Shown here: one piece after another, positions 1 to 8,653 of the stretch
Layout: every line of letters starts with the position of its first letter
How positions within the stretch are numbered: position 1 is the stretch's first letter
Origin: Solwaraspora sp. WMMD406
GTDB taxonomy: Bacteria > Actinomycetota > Actinomycetes > Mycobacteriales > Micromonosporaceae
DNA: 64,000 bases
Assembly (NCBI RefSeq): GCF_029626025.1
Contig: NZ_JARUBF010000001.1
Span: forward strand, 868,001 to 932,000
Direction of reading: 5' to 3'
Position numbers and translations under genes: made by a program
The notes under the pieces: generated by a model
Database searches by the model: none
Told to the model about the DNA's origin: nothing
The model's input: only the letters and a program-made list of their open reading frames with translations

Positions 1-1
1 C

Positions 2-493
2 ATGCGGCAGCTCGCCCCGGCCGGTCCGGTCTACCAGGCCGGCACCCTGTCGGGAAATCCGCTGGCCTGCGCCGCCGGCCTGGCCACCCTGCGGCTCGCC
101 GACGACCAGCTCTACCGGCGACTGGCCGACACCGCGACCCGGGTCGCCACCATGGCCACCGAGGCGCTGCACGCCGCCGGCGTACCGCATCGCCTCTCCA
201 CCGCCGGCACCATGTTCTCCGTCTTCTTCACCGACGCCGAGGTCACCGACTACGCGAGCGCCCGGACCCAGGACGTGGGCGCCTACCGGGCCTTCTTCCA
301 CGCGATGCTCGCGCACGGCGTCTACCTGCCCCCCAGCGCGTTCGAAGCATGGTTCGTCTCGGCGGCGATCGACGACGCCGCCCTGGAACAGCTCGCGACC
401 GCACTGCCGATCGCCGCCCGCGCGGCGGCGGCCGCGACGGACTCCGCGACGGACTCCGGGGCGCGGGTGGAGAGGGTGGGAGACAACGGATGA
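2..493 (+). CDS. hemL: Glutamate-1-semialdehyde 2,1-aminomutase, C-terminal part
   Basis: C-terminal 163 residues of a PLP-dependent class III aminotransferase; the start lies left of the window. The [13 protein letters not shown] stretch near the start of the visible part is the conserved HemL segment that follows the PLP lysine, and the tail ([15 protein letters not shown]) is also typical of HemL. The enzyme converts glutamate-1-semialdehyde to 5-aminolevulinate for heme and cobalamin synthesis in the cytoplasm. Its stop overlaps the start of the next gene (ATGA at 490-493). The downstream order phosphatase-TlpA-CcdA-ResB-CcsB matches the conserved actinobacterial heme/cytochrome cluster, which supports the assignment. 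Confidence 0.9.
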   Translation: MRQLAPAGPVYQAGTLSGNPLACAAGLATLRLADDQLYRRLADTATRVATMATEALHAAGVPHRLSTAGTMFSVFFTDAEVTDYASARTQDVGAYRAFFHAMLAHGVYLPPSAFEAWFVSAAIDDAALEQLATALPIAARAAAAATDSATDSGARVERVGDNG

Positions 494-1137
494 AGCAGAC
501 CGTCGTACACGTGCTGCGGCACGGCGAGGTGCACAACCCGACCAAGATCCTGTACGGCCGGCTGCCCGGCTTCCGCCTGTCGGAACTCGGTGTCCAGATG
601 GCCAAGGCAGCCACCCAGTCCCTCGCCGACCGGGACGTCGTGCACGTCGTGGCCAGTCCGCTCGAACGCGCCCAGGAGACCGCCGAACCGATCGCCGCGC
701 AGTTCCGCCTGCCGGTCTCGGTCGACGAGCGGCTGATCGAATCGGCCAACTGGTTCGAGGGCCGGCGGGTGTCACCCGGCGACGGCGGCTTCCGTGACCC
801 GCGCAACTGGTGGGTGCTGCGCGACCCGGTGACCCCGTCGTGGGGCGAGGCGTACACCGCGATCGCCGCCCGGATGTTCGCGGCCGTGCACGCCGCCCGA
901 GTCGCGGCCGAAGGCCACGAAGCCGTCTGCGTCTCGCACCAACTGCCCATCTGGACCCTGCGGCGCTACCTCGAACGCAAACGGCTCTGGCACGATCCGC
1001 GCCGCCGCCAGTGTGCCCTGGCCAGCCTGACCTCGATCCACTTCGAGGACACCAAGGTGGTCGGCATCGGCTACACCGAGCCGGCGGCGCACCTGATCGC
1101 CATGTCACCGTCGGCCCGGACGGCCAAGGGGGCCTGA
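490..1137 (+). CDS. Histidine phosphatase family protein (phosphoglycerate mutase-like)
   Basis: 215 residues. The N-terminal LRHGEVHNP is the RHG catalytic motif of the histidine phosphatase fold, and [10 protein letters not shown] near residue 152 supplies the second catalytic histidine. The ATG at 490 overlaps the hemL stop by four bases, which favours this start over longer in-frame extensions and indicates translational coupling. The substrate is unknown; the protein sits between hemL and the cytochrome c maturation genes, as in other actinobacteria. A glycolytic mutase role is unlikely because the length and context do not fit. Confidence 0.85.
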   Translation: MKQTVVHVLRHGEVHNPTKILYGRLPGFRLSELGVQMAKAATQSLADRDVVHVVASPLERAQETAEPIAAQFRLPVSVDERLIESANWFEGRRVSPGDGGFRDPRNWWVLRDPVTPSWGEAYTAIAARMFAAVHAARVAAEGHEAVCVSHQLPIWTLRRYLERKRLWHDPRRRQCALASLTSIHFEDTKVVGIGYTEPAAHLIAMSPSARTAKGA

Positions 1138-1140
1138 CCC

Positions 1141-1767
1141 GTGCGACCCCGTGGGCGATGGACCGCGCGACCCGGACCGCATCGGGCCGGTCTGCTCGCG
1201 GCTGGCCTGGCCGGTCTGCTCGGCGCGGCGGCCGCCCTCGCTGGCTGCACCAGCACCAACTGGGAAGCCGACTGCGAGACCACCGCCCAGGGCGTCATCG
1301 AGTGCCCGGTGGAACATCGGCCGCCCAGCCCTGACCTGGACGCCGAACTGCTCGACGGGACCCGGTTCGACCCGGCCGGCCACCGGGGTCAGGTCGTCGT
1401 GGTCAACTTCTGGGGATCGTGGTGCCCACCCTGCCGGGCCGAAGCGGCCGATCTCGAAGCCACCTACCAGGCGACCCGCGACCAGGGCGTGGCGTTCCTC
1501 GGGATCAACATCAAGGACGAACGGGACAAGGCGCGCGCCTTCGAACAGGGCCGGGTGACGTACCCGAGCCTGTTCGACCCGGGCAGTCGGCTCGCCCTGG
1601 ACTTCGACATCCCGCCGAACAGCATCCCGGCCACGATCATCGTCGACCGGGACGGCCGGATCGCCGTGGTGATCCGGCAGGCCGTCCGCCAGGAAGGGCT
1701 GCAGCCGCTGGTCGAACGGGTGGCCACGGAGGCGCCGGCACCGCCGGCGGACTCGGCCGATGGGTGA
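1141..1767 (+). CDS. TlpA/ResA-type thiol-disulfide lipoprotein
   Basis: 208 residues. The N-terminus has a basic and hydrophobic signal followed by a lipobox (LAGC, Cys about residue 36), so it is probably a membrane-anchored lipoprotein facing outside. WCPPC at about residues 94-98 is the thioredoxin-fold redox motif, and the later NSIPATIIVDRDG carries the conserved cis-proline. By family knowledge it keeps the heme-binding cysteines of apocytochrome c reduced, receiving electrons from CcdA. The GTG start sits 3 bases after the previous stop, and its end overlaps ccdA. It corresponds to the ResA position of System II. Confidence 0.9.
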   Translation: MRPRGRWTARPGPHRAGLLAAGLAGLLGAAAALAGCTSTNWEADCETTAQGVIECPVEHRPPSPDLDAELLDGTRFDPAGHRGQVVVVNFWGSWCPPCRAEAADLEATYQATRDQGVAFLGINIKDERDKARAFEQGRVTYPSLFDPGSRLALDFDIPPNSIPATIIVDRDGRIAVVIRQAVRQEGLQPLVERVATEAPAPPADSADG

Positions 1768-2524
1768 GACGTACGCCGAGATCGCCCGTAGTGGTCCGGT
1801 GCTGCTGGCGCTCGGCCTGGCCGCGTTGGCCGGGCTGGTCAGCTTCCTGTCCCCGTGCGTGTTGCCGCTGGCACCCGGCTACCTGTCGTACGTGACCGGC
1901 CTGGCCGGCTCCGACCTGGACGCCGGCGACGGCGGCTCGGCCGGCCGGTACGGTCGGGTGCTGGCCGGGACGCTGCTGTTCATCGCCGGGTTCACCGCCG
2001 TGTTCACCCTGACCGCGGTCGTCGTGGCCGGGGTCGGCCAGTTCCTGTTCACCTACCAGCGTGCCGTCGAGATCGTGATCGGGGCGCTGATCGTACTGCT
2101 CGGCCTGGCCTTCCTCGGCCTGGTGCCGGGGATGCAACGGGAGCTGCGGGTACGGCGGCTTCCCGAGGCCGGCCTGGTGGGTGCCCCGGTGTTCGGCGCG
2201 GTCTTCGCGCTGTCCTGGACGCCCTGCGTCGGGCCGACCCTCGGCGCGGTGATCGGGATGGCCACCGTCAGCGGCCAGACCGACCGGGCGGCGGCCCTGG
2301 CGGTGGCGTACTGCCTGGGTCTCGGCCTGCCGTTCCTGGTCTTCGGCTTGGCGTTCCGCCGGCTCCTCGGGGTCTTCACCCTGATCCGCCGCAACAGCCG
2401 GTGGATCACCCGGATCGGCGGCGGCCTGCTCATCGGCATCGGAGTCGCCCTGATGACCGGTGGCTGGAACAGCTTCGTCATCTGGATCCAGGCCACCTTC
2501 GGCGTCGGCGAGGTGAGCATCTGA
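1760..2524 (+). CDS. ccdA: Cytochrome c biogenesis protein CcdA
   Basis: 254-residue polytopic membrane protein of the DsbD transmembrane family with about six hydrophobic segments. The paired cysteines in the SPCVLPL segment near residue 33 and in the SWTPCVGPT segment near residue 155 are the conserved redox pair. It carries reducing equivalents from cytoplasmic thioredoxin across the membrane to the TlpA-type lipoprotein. The start overlaps tlpA by 8 bases and its stop shares a base with the resB start, so the four genes form one translationally coupled operon. Confidence 0.93.
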   Translation: MGETYAEIARSGPVLLALGLAALAGLVSFLSPCVLPLAPGYLSYVTGLAGSDLDAGDGGSAGRYGRVLAGTLLFIAGFTAVFTLTAVVVAGVGQFLFTYQRAVEIVIGALIVLLGLAFLGLVPGMQRELRVRRLPEAGLVGAPVFGAVFALSWTPCVGPTLGAVIGMATVSGQTDRAAALAVAYCLGLGLPFLVFGLAFRRLLGVFTLIRRNSRWITRIGGGLLIGIGVALMTGGWNSFVIWIQATFGVGEVSI

Positions 2525-4269
2525 TGGCGTCCGTCGACGAGCGCACCCCGGCACCGTCGCCGCCGACCGCCCCCGCCGCCGGTTCCGCTGGTCCAGCTGG
2601 TCCAGCTGGTCCAGCTGGTCCCGCCGGTCCCACCGCCGTTGGGCAACCGGGTCGGCCGGGCGGTACGGCCGGTTGGCTGCTCGCCCTGATGCGCAACTCG
2701 TGGCGCCAACTGACCAGCATGCGTACCGCACTGATCCTGCTCTTCCTGCTGGCGGTCGCGGCCATCCCGGGCTCACTGCTGCCGCAGCGCGACGTCAACA
2801 TCGAAAACGTCAACACGTACTTCCAGGAGAATCCCCGGCTGGCCCCGGTGCTGGACCGGCTCGGTGCCTTCGACGTCTTCGCCTCGCCCTGGTTCTCCGC
2901 GATCTACCTGCTGCTGTTCACTTCGCTGGTCGGCTGCATCGTGCCGCGACTGCGCGATCATTTGCGGGCACTGCGGACCCCGCCGCCGCCGGTGCCGCGC
3001 CGGCTGGACCGGTTGCCGCAGTACGCCGTACTGCCGGCGGACCAGCTGGCGACCGGCGACGGCCCGGCGGCGGCGGGCGACGGCGGTCTGGCGGCGATCG
3101 CCGCGCTGCTGCGCAAGCGGCGCTGGCGGGTCGTGGTCGCGCCGGGCGCGGTCAGTGCCGAAAAGGGCCACCTCAAGGAGACCGGCAACCTGGTCTTCCA
3201 CTTTTCCCTGGTCGCCGTCCTGGTCGGGGTCGCCCTCGGGTCGTGGTACGGCTGGCACGGCAACCGACTGCTGGTGGCCGGACCGGACGCGCCGTTCTGC
3301 AACACCGTCCAGCAGTACGACGAGTACGGGCTCGGCCCACGGGTCGCCGACACCGACCTGCCGCCGTTCTGCCTGGAACTCACCGACTTCACCGCGACGT
3401 TCCTCGACAACGGCCAACCGGCCAGCTACCGGGCCGAGGTCGCCGTCGACGAACCGGGTCGGCCGGCACGGACCGAAACGTTCTCGGTCAACTCGCCGCT
3501 GCGTCTCGACGGGGCCAACGTCTACCTGCTCGGCCACGGTTATGCCCCGGTGCTGCGCTACACCGACCGGTTCGGTCAGCGGCAGACCGTCACCGCGCCG
3601 TTCCTGGCCACCGACGGGATGCTGACCGGCGAAGGCGTCGCCAGCTTCCCGGACGCCAACGTCGACCCGGCGAGCGGCGTCCGCGACCCCGACCTGCAGG
3701 TCGCCTTCGAAGGACTCTTCCTGCCCAGCACCCCGGCGCAGCCACCGTACGTCCGCTCCACCCACCCGGAGCTGCGCGACCCGGCGGTGATGCTCTGGGC
3801 CTACCGGGGCAACCTGGGGCTGGACGCCGGCATCCCGGGTTCGGTCTACCGGATCGATCAGCGGCAGGTGACCGCCGGCCGGCTGCTGCCGGTCGGGGAG
3901 CCCGAGCTGCTGCGGGTCGGCCAGACGATGACCCTCGACGACGGCAGCAGCATCGAATTCGTCGACATCTCGCAGTACATCACCCTGTCGGTGCGCCACG
4001 ACCCGGGCAGTTGGCTGCTGCTGGCCAGTTCGGCGCTGCTTCTGGTCGGATTGATGCCGGCGCTGTTCGGCCGGCGGCGCCGGGTGTGGTTCCGGCTCAC
4101 CTCGACACACCCCGACCGCGACTTCACGACGGCCGGTAGTAGCGTGATCGAGGCCGGTGGGCTGCCGCGCACCGACCATCCCGGGTTCGCCGACGAGTTC
4201 CGGGAGCTCATCCGGGCGGTCGGTGACGTCACCGCAAGCGCCACCGGACGGCGGGAAGGACGGCACTAA
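2524..4269 (+). CDS. resB: Cytochrome c biogenesis protein ResB
   Basis: 581 residues. An Ala/Pro/Gly-rich N-terminal tail with a short GPA repeat (about residues 20-36) precedes three hydrophobic segments, a large extracytoplasmic region, and a final transmembrane segment near residue 500 followed by a basic tail. The sequence around LLFLLAVAAIPGSLLPQ and the later GNLVFHFSLVAVLVG are typical ResB segments. ResB and CcsA/CcsB together form the System II synthetase that attaches heme to CXXCH motifs. ATG 2524 overlaps the ccdA stop (TGATG), which fixes the start although the frame stays open further upstream. Confidence 0.93.
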   Translation: MASVDERTPAPSPPTAPAAGSAGPAGPAGPAGPAGPTAVGQPGRPGGTAGWLLALMRNSWRQLTSMRTALILLFLLAVAAIPGSLLPQRDVNIENVNTYFQENPRLAPVLDRLGAFDVFASPWFSAIYLLLFTSLVGCIVPRLRDHLRALRTPPPPVPRRLDRLPQYAVLPADQLATGDGPAAAGDGGLAAIAALLRKRRWRVVVAPGAVSAEKGHLKETGNLVFHFSLVAVLVGVALGSWYGWHGNRLLVAGPDAPFCNTVQQYDEYGLGPRVADTDLPPFCLELTDFTATFLDNGQPASYRAEVAVDEPGRPARTETFSVNSPLRLDGANVYLLGHGYAPVLRYTDRFGQRQTVTAPFLATDGMLTGEGVASFPDANVDPASGVRDPDLQVAFEGLFLPSTPAQPPYVRSTHPELRDPAVMLWAYRGNLGLDAGIPGSVYRIDQRQVTAGRLLPVGEPELLRVGQTMTLDDGSSIEFVDISQYITLSVRHDPGSWLLLASSALLLVGLMPALFGRRRRVWFRLTSTHPDRDFTTAGSSVIEAGGLPRTDHPGFADEFRELIRAVGDVTASATGRREGRH

Positions 4270-5315
4270 TGGCGGCTCTGTCGGATCAACTCCTGGTCGT
4301 GGCGATCTTCGCGTACCTGTTCGCGATGATCTGCCACGCGATCGAAGCCGGCTTTGTCGACCGCCGGGTCGACCAGCGGATCGGTCGGCGCGCCGACGAC
4401 CGGTCGGCCGTACCCGCTGACGAACTAGTCACCGTCGCCACCGGAACCGGAACCGGAACCGGTGCCGGAACCGGTGCGGACCCCGCGTCCGCCGGGCCGG
4501 TCGGCCAGCCGCCAGCGGACCAGCCAGCGGACCCGCCCACGCCCGGCGGCTGGTCCGCCGTACCGCTGGTCGGCTGGTTCGCCATCGGCGCCACCGTGCT
4601 CGGCGCGCTGGTGCACCTGGCCTGCCTGGTCACCCGGGGCATCGCCGCCGAACGGTTGCCCTGGGGCAACATGTACGAGTACGTGCTGGCGATCACCTTC
4701 GTCGGGGTGGCCGCCTGGCTGGTGCTGGTCTTCCGCCGACCGACGCTGCGCACGCTCGGTCTGTTCGTCAACCTGGTCGTGATCGCCCTGCTCGGCCTGG
4801 CCGGCCTGGTGTTCTACACCGCGATCACGCCGCTGCTGCCGGCGTTGCGCTCCGCCTGGTACGCCATCCACGTCAGCACGATCATGGCCTCGTCCGGGGT
4901 ACTGCTGCTCGGCTTCGTCCCTGCGGTGATGTTCCTGCTCCGGTCCGGCTACGAACAGGGCCGATCGGGCTTCCCGTACGGGCTGGCCAAGCGGGTTCCG
5001 TCGGCGGCGGCGCTGGAGCGGCTCACCTTCGGCCTGCACGCGGTCGCCTTCCCGGTCTTCACCTTCGCCGTGATCGCCGGCGCGATCTGGGCGGAAGCGG
5101 CCTGGGGCCGGGCCTGGGCCTGGGACCCGAAGGAGACCTGGGCGTTCATCTCCTGGGTGGTCTACGCCGGATACCTGCACGCCCGGGCCACCCCGAGCGT
5201 ACGGCGGACCACGGTCACCTGGATCGCGATCTTCGGGTTCGCCACCATGCTGATGAACCTGATCGGGGTCAACTTCTTCTTCGAGAGCCTGCACTCGTAC
5301 GCCGACGTGGACTGA
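4269..5315 (+). CDS. ccsB: Cytochrome c heme-handling protein CcsB (CcsA family)
   Basis: 348-residue polytopic membrane protein. WGRAWAWDPKETWAFISW near residue 278 is the tryptophan-rich WWD heme-handling motif that defines the CcsA/CcmC superfamily. The histidines in the conserved segments (for example AIHVSTIM) are likely heme ligands. A hydrophilic insert rich in Thr/Gly and Pro (about residues 55-100) follows the first membrane helix. Together with ResB it exports heme and ligates it to apocytochrome c. The TAATG overlap at 4267-4271 couples it to resB; it is the last gene of the operon. Confidence 0.93.
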   Translation: MAALSDQLLVVAIFAYLFAMICHAIEAGFVDRRVDQRIGRRADDRSAVPADELVTVATGTGTGTGAGTGADPASAGPVGQPPADQPADPPTPGGWSAVPLVGWFAIGATVLGALVHLACLVTRGIAAERLPWGNMYEYVLAITFVGVAAWLVLVFRRPTLRTLGLFVNLVVIALLGLAGLVFYTAITPLLPALRSAWYAIHVSTIMASSGVLLLGFVPAVMFLLRSGYEQGRSGFPYGLAKRVPSAAALERLTFGLHAVAFPVFTFAVIAGAIWAEAAWGRAWAWDPKETWAFISWVVYAGYLHARATPSVRRTTVTWIAIFGFATMLMNLIGVNFFFESLHSYADVD

Positions 5316-5403
5316 GCACCCGCCGGCCGCGCGGTGCGACGGTGACCCGGCGCACCCGCCCCAGGTGGTGGCACCCGGGGCCCGGTACGACAGACTTGGC
5401 GAC

Positions 5404-6867
5404 ATGGCGGTTGCAGGATTCCCGTACCAGGATCTGAAAGACTTTGTCGCGGCGCTGGAGCAGGCCGGCGAGCTGCGACGGGTCGGCGTACCGGTGGACC
5501 CGACGCTGGAGATCAGCGAGGTGGTCACCCGGACGGTCCGCGCCGGTGGCCCGGCGCTGCTGTTCGAGCGGCCGACCCGGGGTGAGATGCCGGTGGCGAT
5601 CAACCTGTTCGGTACGGAACGCCGGACCGCGATGGCGCTCGGCGTCGACCGGCTGAACGAGATCGGCGACCGGATCGGGGCGATGATCAAGCCCGACCTG
5701 CCGGTCGGCTGGTCCGGCATCCGCGACGGGCTGGGCAAGGTCATGCAGCTCACCTCGCTGCCGCCGCGCAAGGTCAAGACCGCGCCCTGCCAGGAGGTCG
5801 TCTACACCGGTGCGGACGTCGACCTCAACCGGCTCCCCGGACTGCAGGTGTGGCCCGGCGACGGCGGCATCTTCCACAACTACGGGCTGACCCACACCAA
5901 GCACCCGGAGACCGGCAAACGCAACCTGGGCCTCTACCGGCTGCAGCAGCACTCGCGGAACACGCTCGGCATGCATTGGCAGATCCACAAGGACTCCACC
6001 GCCCACCACGCGGTCGCCGAGCGGCGCGGGGAACGCCTGCCGGTGGCGGTGGCGATCGGCTGCGACCCGGTGGTCAGCTACTCGGCGTCGGCACCGCTGC
6101 CCGGCGACATCGACGAATACCTGTTCGCCGGGTTCCTGCGCGGCCAGCGGGTGGAGATGGTCGACTGCAAGACCGTACCGTTGCAGGTGCCGGCGCACGC
6201 CCAGGTCGTCCTGGAGGGCTACCTGGAGCCGGGCGAACGACTGCCCGAAGGCCCGTTCGGCGACCACACCGGCTTCTACACTCCGGTCGAACCGTTCCCG
6301 GTGCTGCACATCGAGTGCATGACGACGCAACGGAACCCGTTGTACCACTCGATCATCACCTCCAAGCCGCCGCAGGAGGACCACGGGCTCGGCAAGGCCA
6401 CCGAACGGATCTTCCTGCCGCTGCTGCGGATGCTGATCCCGGACATCGTCGACTACGACCTGCCGGCCGCCGGGGTGTTCCACAACTGCGTGATCGTGTC
6501 GATCCGCAAGCGCTACCCGAAGCACGCCCAGAAAATCATGTCGGCGATCTGGGGTGCCCATCTGCTGTCGTTGTCGAAGCTGATCGTCGTGGTCGACGAC
6601 GACTGCGACGTGCACGACTACCACGAAGTGGCGTTCCGCGCCTTCGGCAACGTCGACTACGCCCGTGACCTGCTGCTCACCGAGGGGCCGGTGGATCACC
6701 TCGACCACTCCTCGTACCAGCAGTTCTGGGGCGGCAAGGCCGGCGTCGACGCGACCCGCAAGCTGCCCACCGAGGGCTACACCCGGGGCTGGCCCGAGGA
6801 GATGACCATGTCACCGGAGATCGTGTCTTTGGTTGACAAGCGGTGGCGGGAGTACGGGATCTCGTGA
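5404..6867 (+). CDS. UbiD-family menaquinone biosynthesis decarboxylase
   Basis: 487 residues from ATG 5404 (MAVAGFPYQDL), chosen over a GTG 39 bases upstream because UbiD proteins begin at about this point. The whole-length match to the UbiD family includes NYGLTHTKHPETG and the conserved GPFGDHTGFY segment that contributes active-site residues. UbiD enzymes use prenylated FMN made by UbiX; a UbiX homologue lies at 11759. The GTGA overlap with the following UbiA-type prenyltransferase, and MqnE further along, indicate a role in the late futalosine route to menaquinone, probably the decarboxylase sometimes called MqnL. The exact step is inferred from context. Confidence 0.88.
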   Translation: MAVAGFPYQDLKDFVAALEQAGELRRVGVPVDPTLEISEVVTRTVRAGGPALLFERPTRGEMPVAINLFGTERRTAMALGVDRLNEIGDRIGAMIKPDLPVGWSGIRDGLGKVMQLTSLPPRKVKTAPCQEVVYTGADVDLNRLPGLQVWPGDGGIFHNYGLTHTKHPETGKRNLGLYRLQQHSRNTLGMHWQIHKDSTAHHAVAERRGERLPVAVAIGCDPVVSYSASAPLPGDIDEYLFAGFLRGQRVEMVDCKTVPLQVPAHAQVVLEGYLEPGERLPEGPFGDHTGFYTPVEPFPVLHIECMTTQRNPLYHSIITSKPPQEDHGLGKATERIFLPLLRMLIPDIVDYDLPAAGVFHNCVIVSIRKRYPKHAQKIMSAIWGAHLLSLSKLIVVVDDDCDVHDYHEVAFRAFGNVDYARDLLLTEGPVDHLDHSSYQQFWGGKAGVDATRKLPTEGYTRGWPEEMTMSPEIVSLVDKRWREYGIS

Positions 6868-7805
6868 GCGCCGCGTCTGCCGCCCAGCCCGCCGCCGGAC
6901 CGGCCGGCGCGCCCGCCGCCCCGGTCGGCCGGGTCAAAGCCTTCCTCCGGCTGGTCGCGATCGAGCATTCGGTCTTCGCCCTGCCGTTCGCCTACCTGTC
7001 GGCGTTGACGGCGATGGTCGACCTCGGCGGCGGGATCCGCTGGCTGGACCTGCTGCTGATCACGATCGCCATGGTGGGTGCCCGGACGTTCGCCATGGCC
7101 GCGAACCGGGTCATCGACCGGCACATCGACGCGCGCAATCCGCGTACCGCCGGCCGGGAACTGGTCACCGGGGCGGTGAGCGTCCGGACCGCCTGGACCG
7201 GCGCGGGCGTCGCGCTCGTGGTGTTCCTCGGCGCGGCGGCGCTGCTCAACCCGCTCTGCCTGGTCCTCGCCCCGCTGGCGGTCGTCCCGCTGGTGGCCTA
7301 CCCGTACGCCAAGCGGTTCACCGACTGGCCGCACGCCGTGCTGGCGGTGGCGCAGATGGTCGGGCCGGTCGGTGCCTGGCTGGCGGTCACCGGGACGTTC
7401 GACGGTGCCGGGCCGGCGATCCTGCTCGGCGCGGCGGTCGGGCTGTGGATCGGCGGCTTCGACCTGATCTACGCCTGTCAGGACGACGAAATCGACCGCG
7501 AGATCGGGGTACGGAGCGTGCCGGCCCGGTACGGCCGGGCGTTCGCCCTGCACACCTCCAGTCTCGTGCATATCGTGACTTTTGTGCTGTTCGTCTGGTT
7601 CGGGACGCTGGTCGGGTTCGGCTGGCCGTGGTGGATCGGGCTGGCGCTGACCGCGCTGGCGTTCGGCTACCAGCATCTGGTGGTGAGCCCGACCGATCTG
7701 TCCAAGGTGAACCGGGCGTTCTTCACCGCCAACGGGTTCGTCGGCATCGCGCTGTTCGTCTTCGCCCTCGCTGACCTGGTCCTGCGACTCGGCCTACGCG
7801 GCTGA
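6864..7805 (+). CDS. mqnP: Menaquinone biosynthesis prenyltransferase (UbiA family)
   Basis: 313-residue UbiA-superfamily membrane protein with eight to nine hydrophobic segments. The first Asp-rich motif is NRVIDRHIDARNPRT (NxxxDxxxD) and the second is DDEIDREIGVRS, both of which bind the Mg-prenyl diphosphate. GTG 6864 overlaps the UbiD stop (GTGA), giving the start. The UbiD-UbiA pair with a nearby UbiX and MqnE matches the futalosine menaquinone cluster, so the substrate is more likely a naphthoate than 4-hydroxybenzoate. A hairpin about 70 bases downstream probably ends the operon. Confidence 0.88.
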   Translation: MSAASAAQPAAGPAGAPAAPVGRVKAFLRLVAIEHSVFALPFAYLSALTAMVDLGGGIRWLDLLLITIAMVGARTFAMAANRVIDRHIDARNPRTAGRELVTGAVSVRTAWTGAGVALVVFLGAAALLNPLCLVLAPLAVVPLVAYPYAKRFTDWPHAVLAVAQMVGPVGAWLAVTGTFDGAGPAILLGAAVGLWIGGFDLIYACQDDEIDREIGVRSVPARYGRAFALHTSSLVHIVTFVLFVWFGTLVGFGWPWWIGLALTALAFGYQHLVVSPTDLSKVNRAFFTANGFVGIALFVFALADLVLRLGLRG

Positions 7806-7872
7806 CGACAGCGACGGTACGTTTTCCGCCGGCCGGATAGGCGGCATCGTCCGCTGTGACGCCGAAACGGCT

Positions 7873-7910
7873 CGGAGCCCCGATTCCCGTTACGGCGGGT
7901 CAGGGCTCCG
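7873..7910 (+). terminator. Stem-loop after the UbiD-UbiA operon
   Basis: Perfect 8-bp inverted repeat CGGAGCCC (7873-7880) and GGGCTCCG (7903-7910) with a 22-base loop, 68 bases after the mqnP stop and immediately before the CRISPR array. There is no U tract, which is common for high-GC actinobacterial terminators. It could end transcription from either side. Confidence 0.5.
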
Positions 7911-8374
7911 GTACACCTCAGGCAGCTCCCGAGGGAGCTGCGACTCTGACCGACCATGGTGCCAGCGTCCAGGAACGGCATGCCTCAATGAAGGGCAGCT
8001 CCCGAGGGAGCTGCGACTGTCCCGGCCGGGGTGGCGCGACCAGACACGCGCCAAGCCTCAATGAAGGGCAGCTCCCGAGGGAGCTGCGACATGGTGGTTC
8101 CGTCCATCGCGGACACCGAGAATTGGCCTCAATGAAGGGCAGCTCCCGAGGGAGCTGCGACCGGCCGCCAACTGAGGATCCGCGCGCAACGTCCGGCCTC
8201 AATGAAGGGCAGCTCCCGAGGGAGCTGCGACCTGGGCCAGCTTGACGGCGACGAATCCGGCGATCAGGCCTCAATGAAGGGCAGCTCCCGAGGGAGCTGC
8301 GACATCGACCCTGACGCCGGCAAGACCCGGGTCTCGGAGCCTCAATGAAGGGCAGCTCCCGAGGGAGCTGCGAC
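7909..8374 (-). CRISPR. Orphan CRISPR array, seven 36-bp repeats, six spacers
   Basis: Six identical 36-bp repeats at 7982-8017, 8055-8090, 8126-8161, 8196-8231, 8268-8303 and 8339-8374, plus a degenerate copy ending at 7944. On the plus strand each begins GCCTCAATGAAG and ends GGGAGCTGCGAC, with a palindromic core GCAGCTCCC/GGGAGCTGC. Spacers are 37, 37, 35, 34, 36 and 35 bp, all different. The minus strand is probably the transcribed one: that way the repeat ends in ATTGAGGC, which resembles the 8-nt crRNA handle of other systems, and the damaged repeat becomes the leader-distal terminal one. No cas1, cas2, cas3 or effector genes occur in the window; the only cas-like gene is the Csb2-like gene at 24454. 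The repeat type is compatible with I-U/I-G, but that is inference. Confidence 0.95.
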
Positions 8375-8507
8375 AGGGTACAGATTCTACCCCTCCTGAC
8401 CTGCTGCGGAACAAGTCCGCCGCGAAGGGTCCGCCAAACGAGGGCTTCACGAGAGGCCTGAAGCGGCCATCATCCACTATAGAATATGTCCTGATCAGGG
8501 AAAACAG
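8375..8507 (-). promoter_or_regulatory. Probable CRISPR leader
   Basis: 133 bases between the last intact repeat and a strong inverted repeat. Read on the minus strand it leads into the array and contains an A/T-rich island (8474-8505, with CTATAGAATATG on the plus strand) that could hold the -10 region in otherwise very GC-rich DNA. A copy of CGCGAAGGGTCCG at about 8421 repeats an arm of the neighbouring hairpin. Assignment rests on position and composition only. Confidence 0.45.
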
Positions 8508-8557
8508 CTCCGCGAAGGGTCCGCGCTCAGAGGCGTCATGACGGACCCTTCGCGGAG
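8508..8557. repeat. 16-bp inverted repeat upstream of the CRISPR leader
   Basis: CTCCGCGAAGGGTCCG at 8508-8523 pairs perfectly with CGGACCCTTCGCGGAG at 8542-8557, with an 18-base loop. The core CGCGAAGGGTCCG is found a third time near 8421 inside the leader. It may be a bidirectional terminator insulating the array from the DUF397 genes, or a protein-binding site. Confidence 0.6.
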
Positions 8558-8570
8558 GGGGTCAGACGGA

Positions 8571-8612
8571 GGAGCCTCGGACCCGATAACCAGAGATGGG
8601 GTCCGAGGCTCC
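8571..8612 (-). terminator. Hairpin after the DUF397 gene
   Basis: 14-bp perfect stem GGAGCCTCGGACCC (8571-8584) and its complement at 8599-8612, with a 14-base loop, 42 bases past the stop of the minus-strand DUF397 gene at 8654. A related TCCGAGGCTCCGTTGTCCG segment follows the other DUF397 gene near 8897, suggesting the two gene ends were duplicated together. Confidence 0.55.
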
Positions 8613-8653
8613 GTGGTCCGTCCGTGAACCGCTCGGCGGGTTCCGATGCAGGC

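Noticed and set aside
4286-4771. Minus-strand frames in the ccsB and resB genes that give long proteins.
   Set aside because: They lie opposite well-conserved operon genes and have shadow composition.
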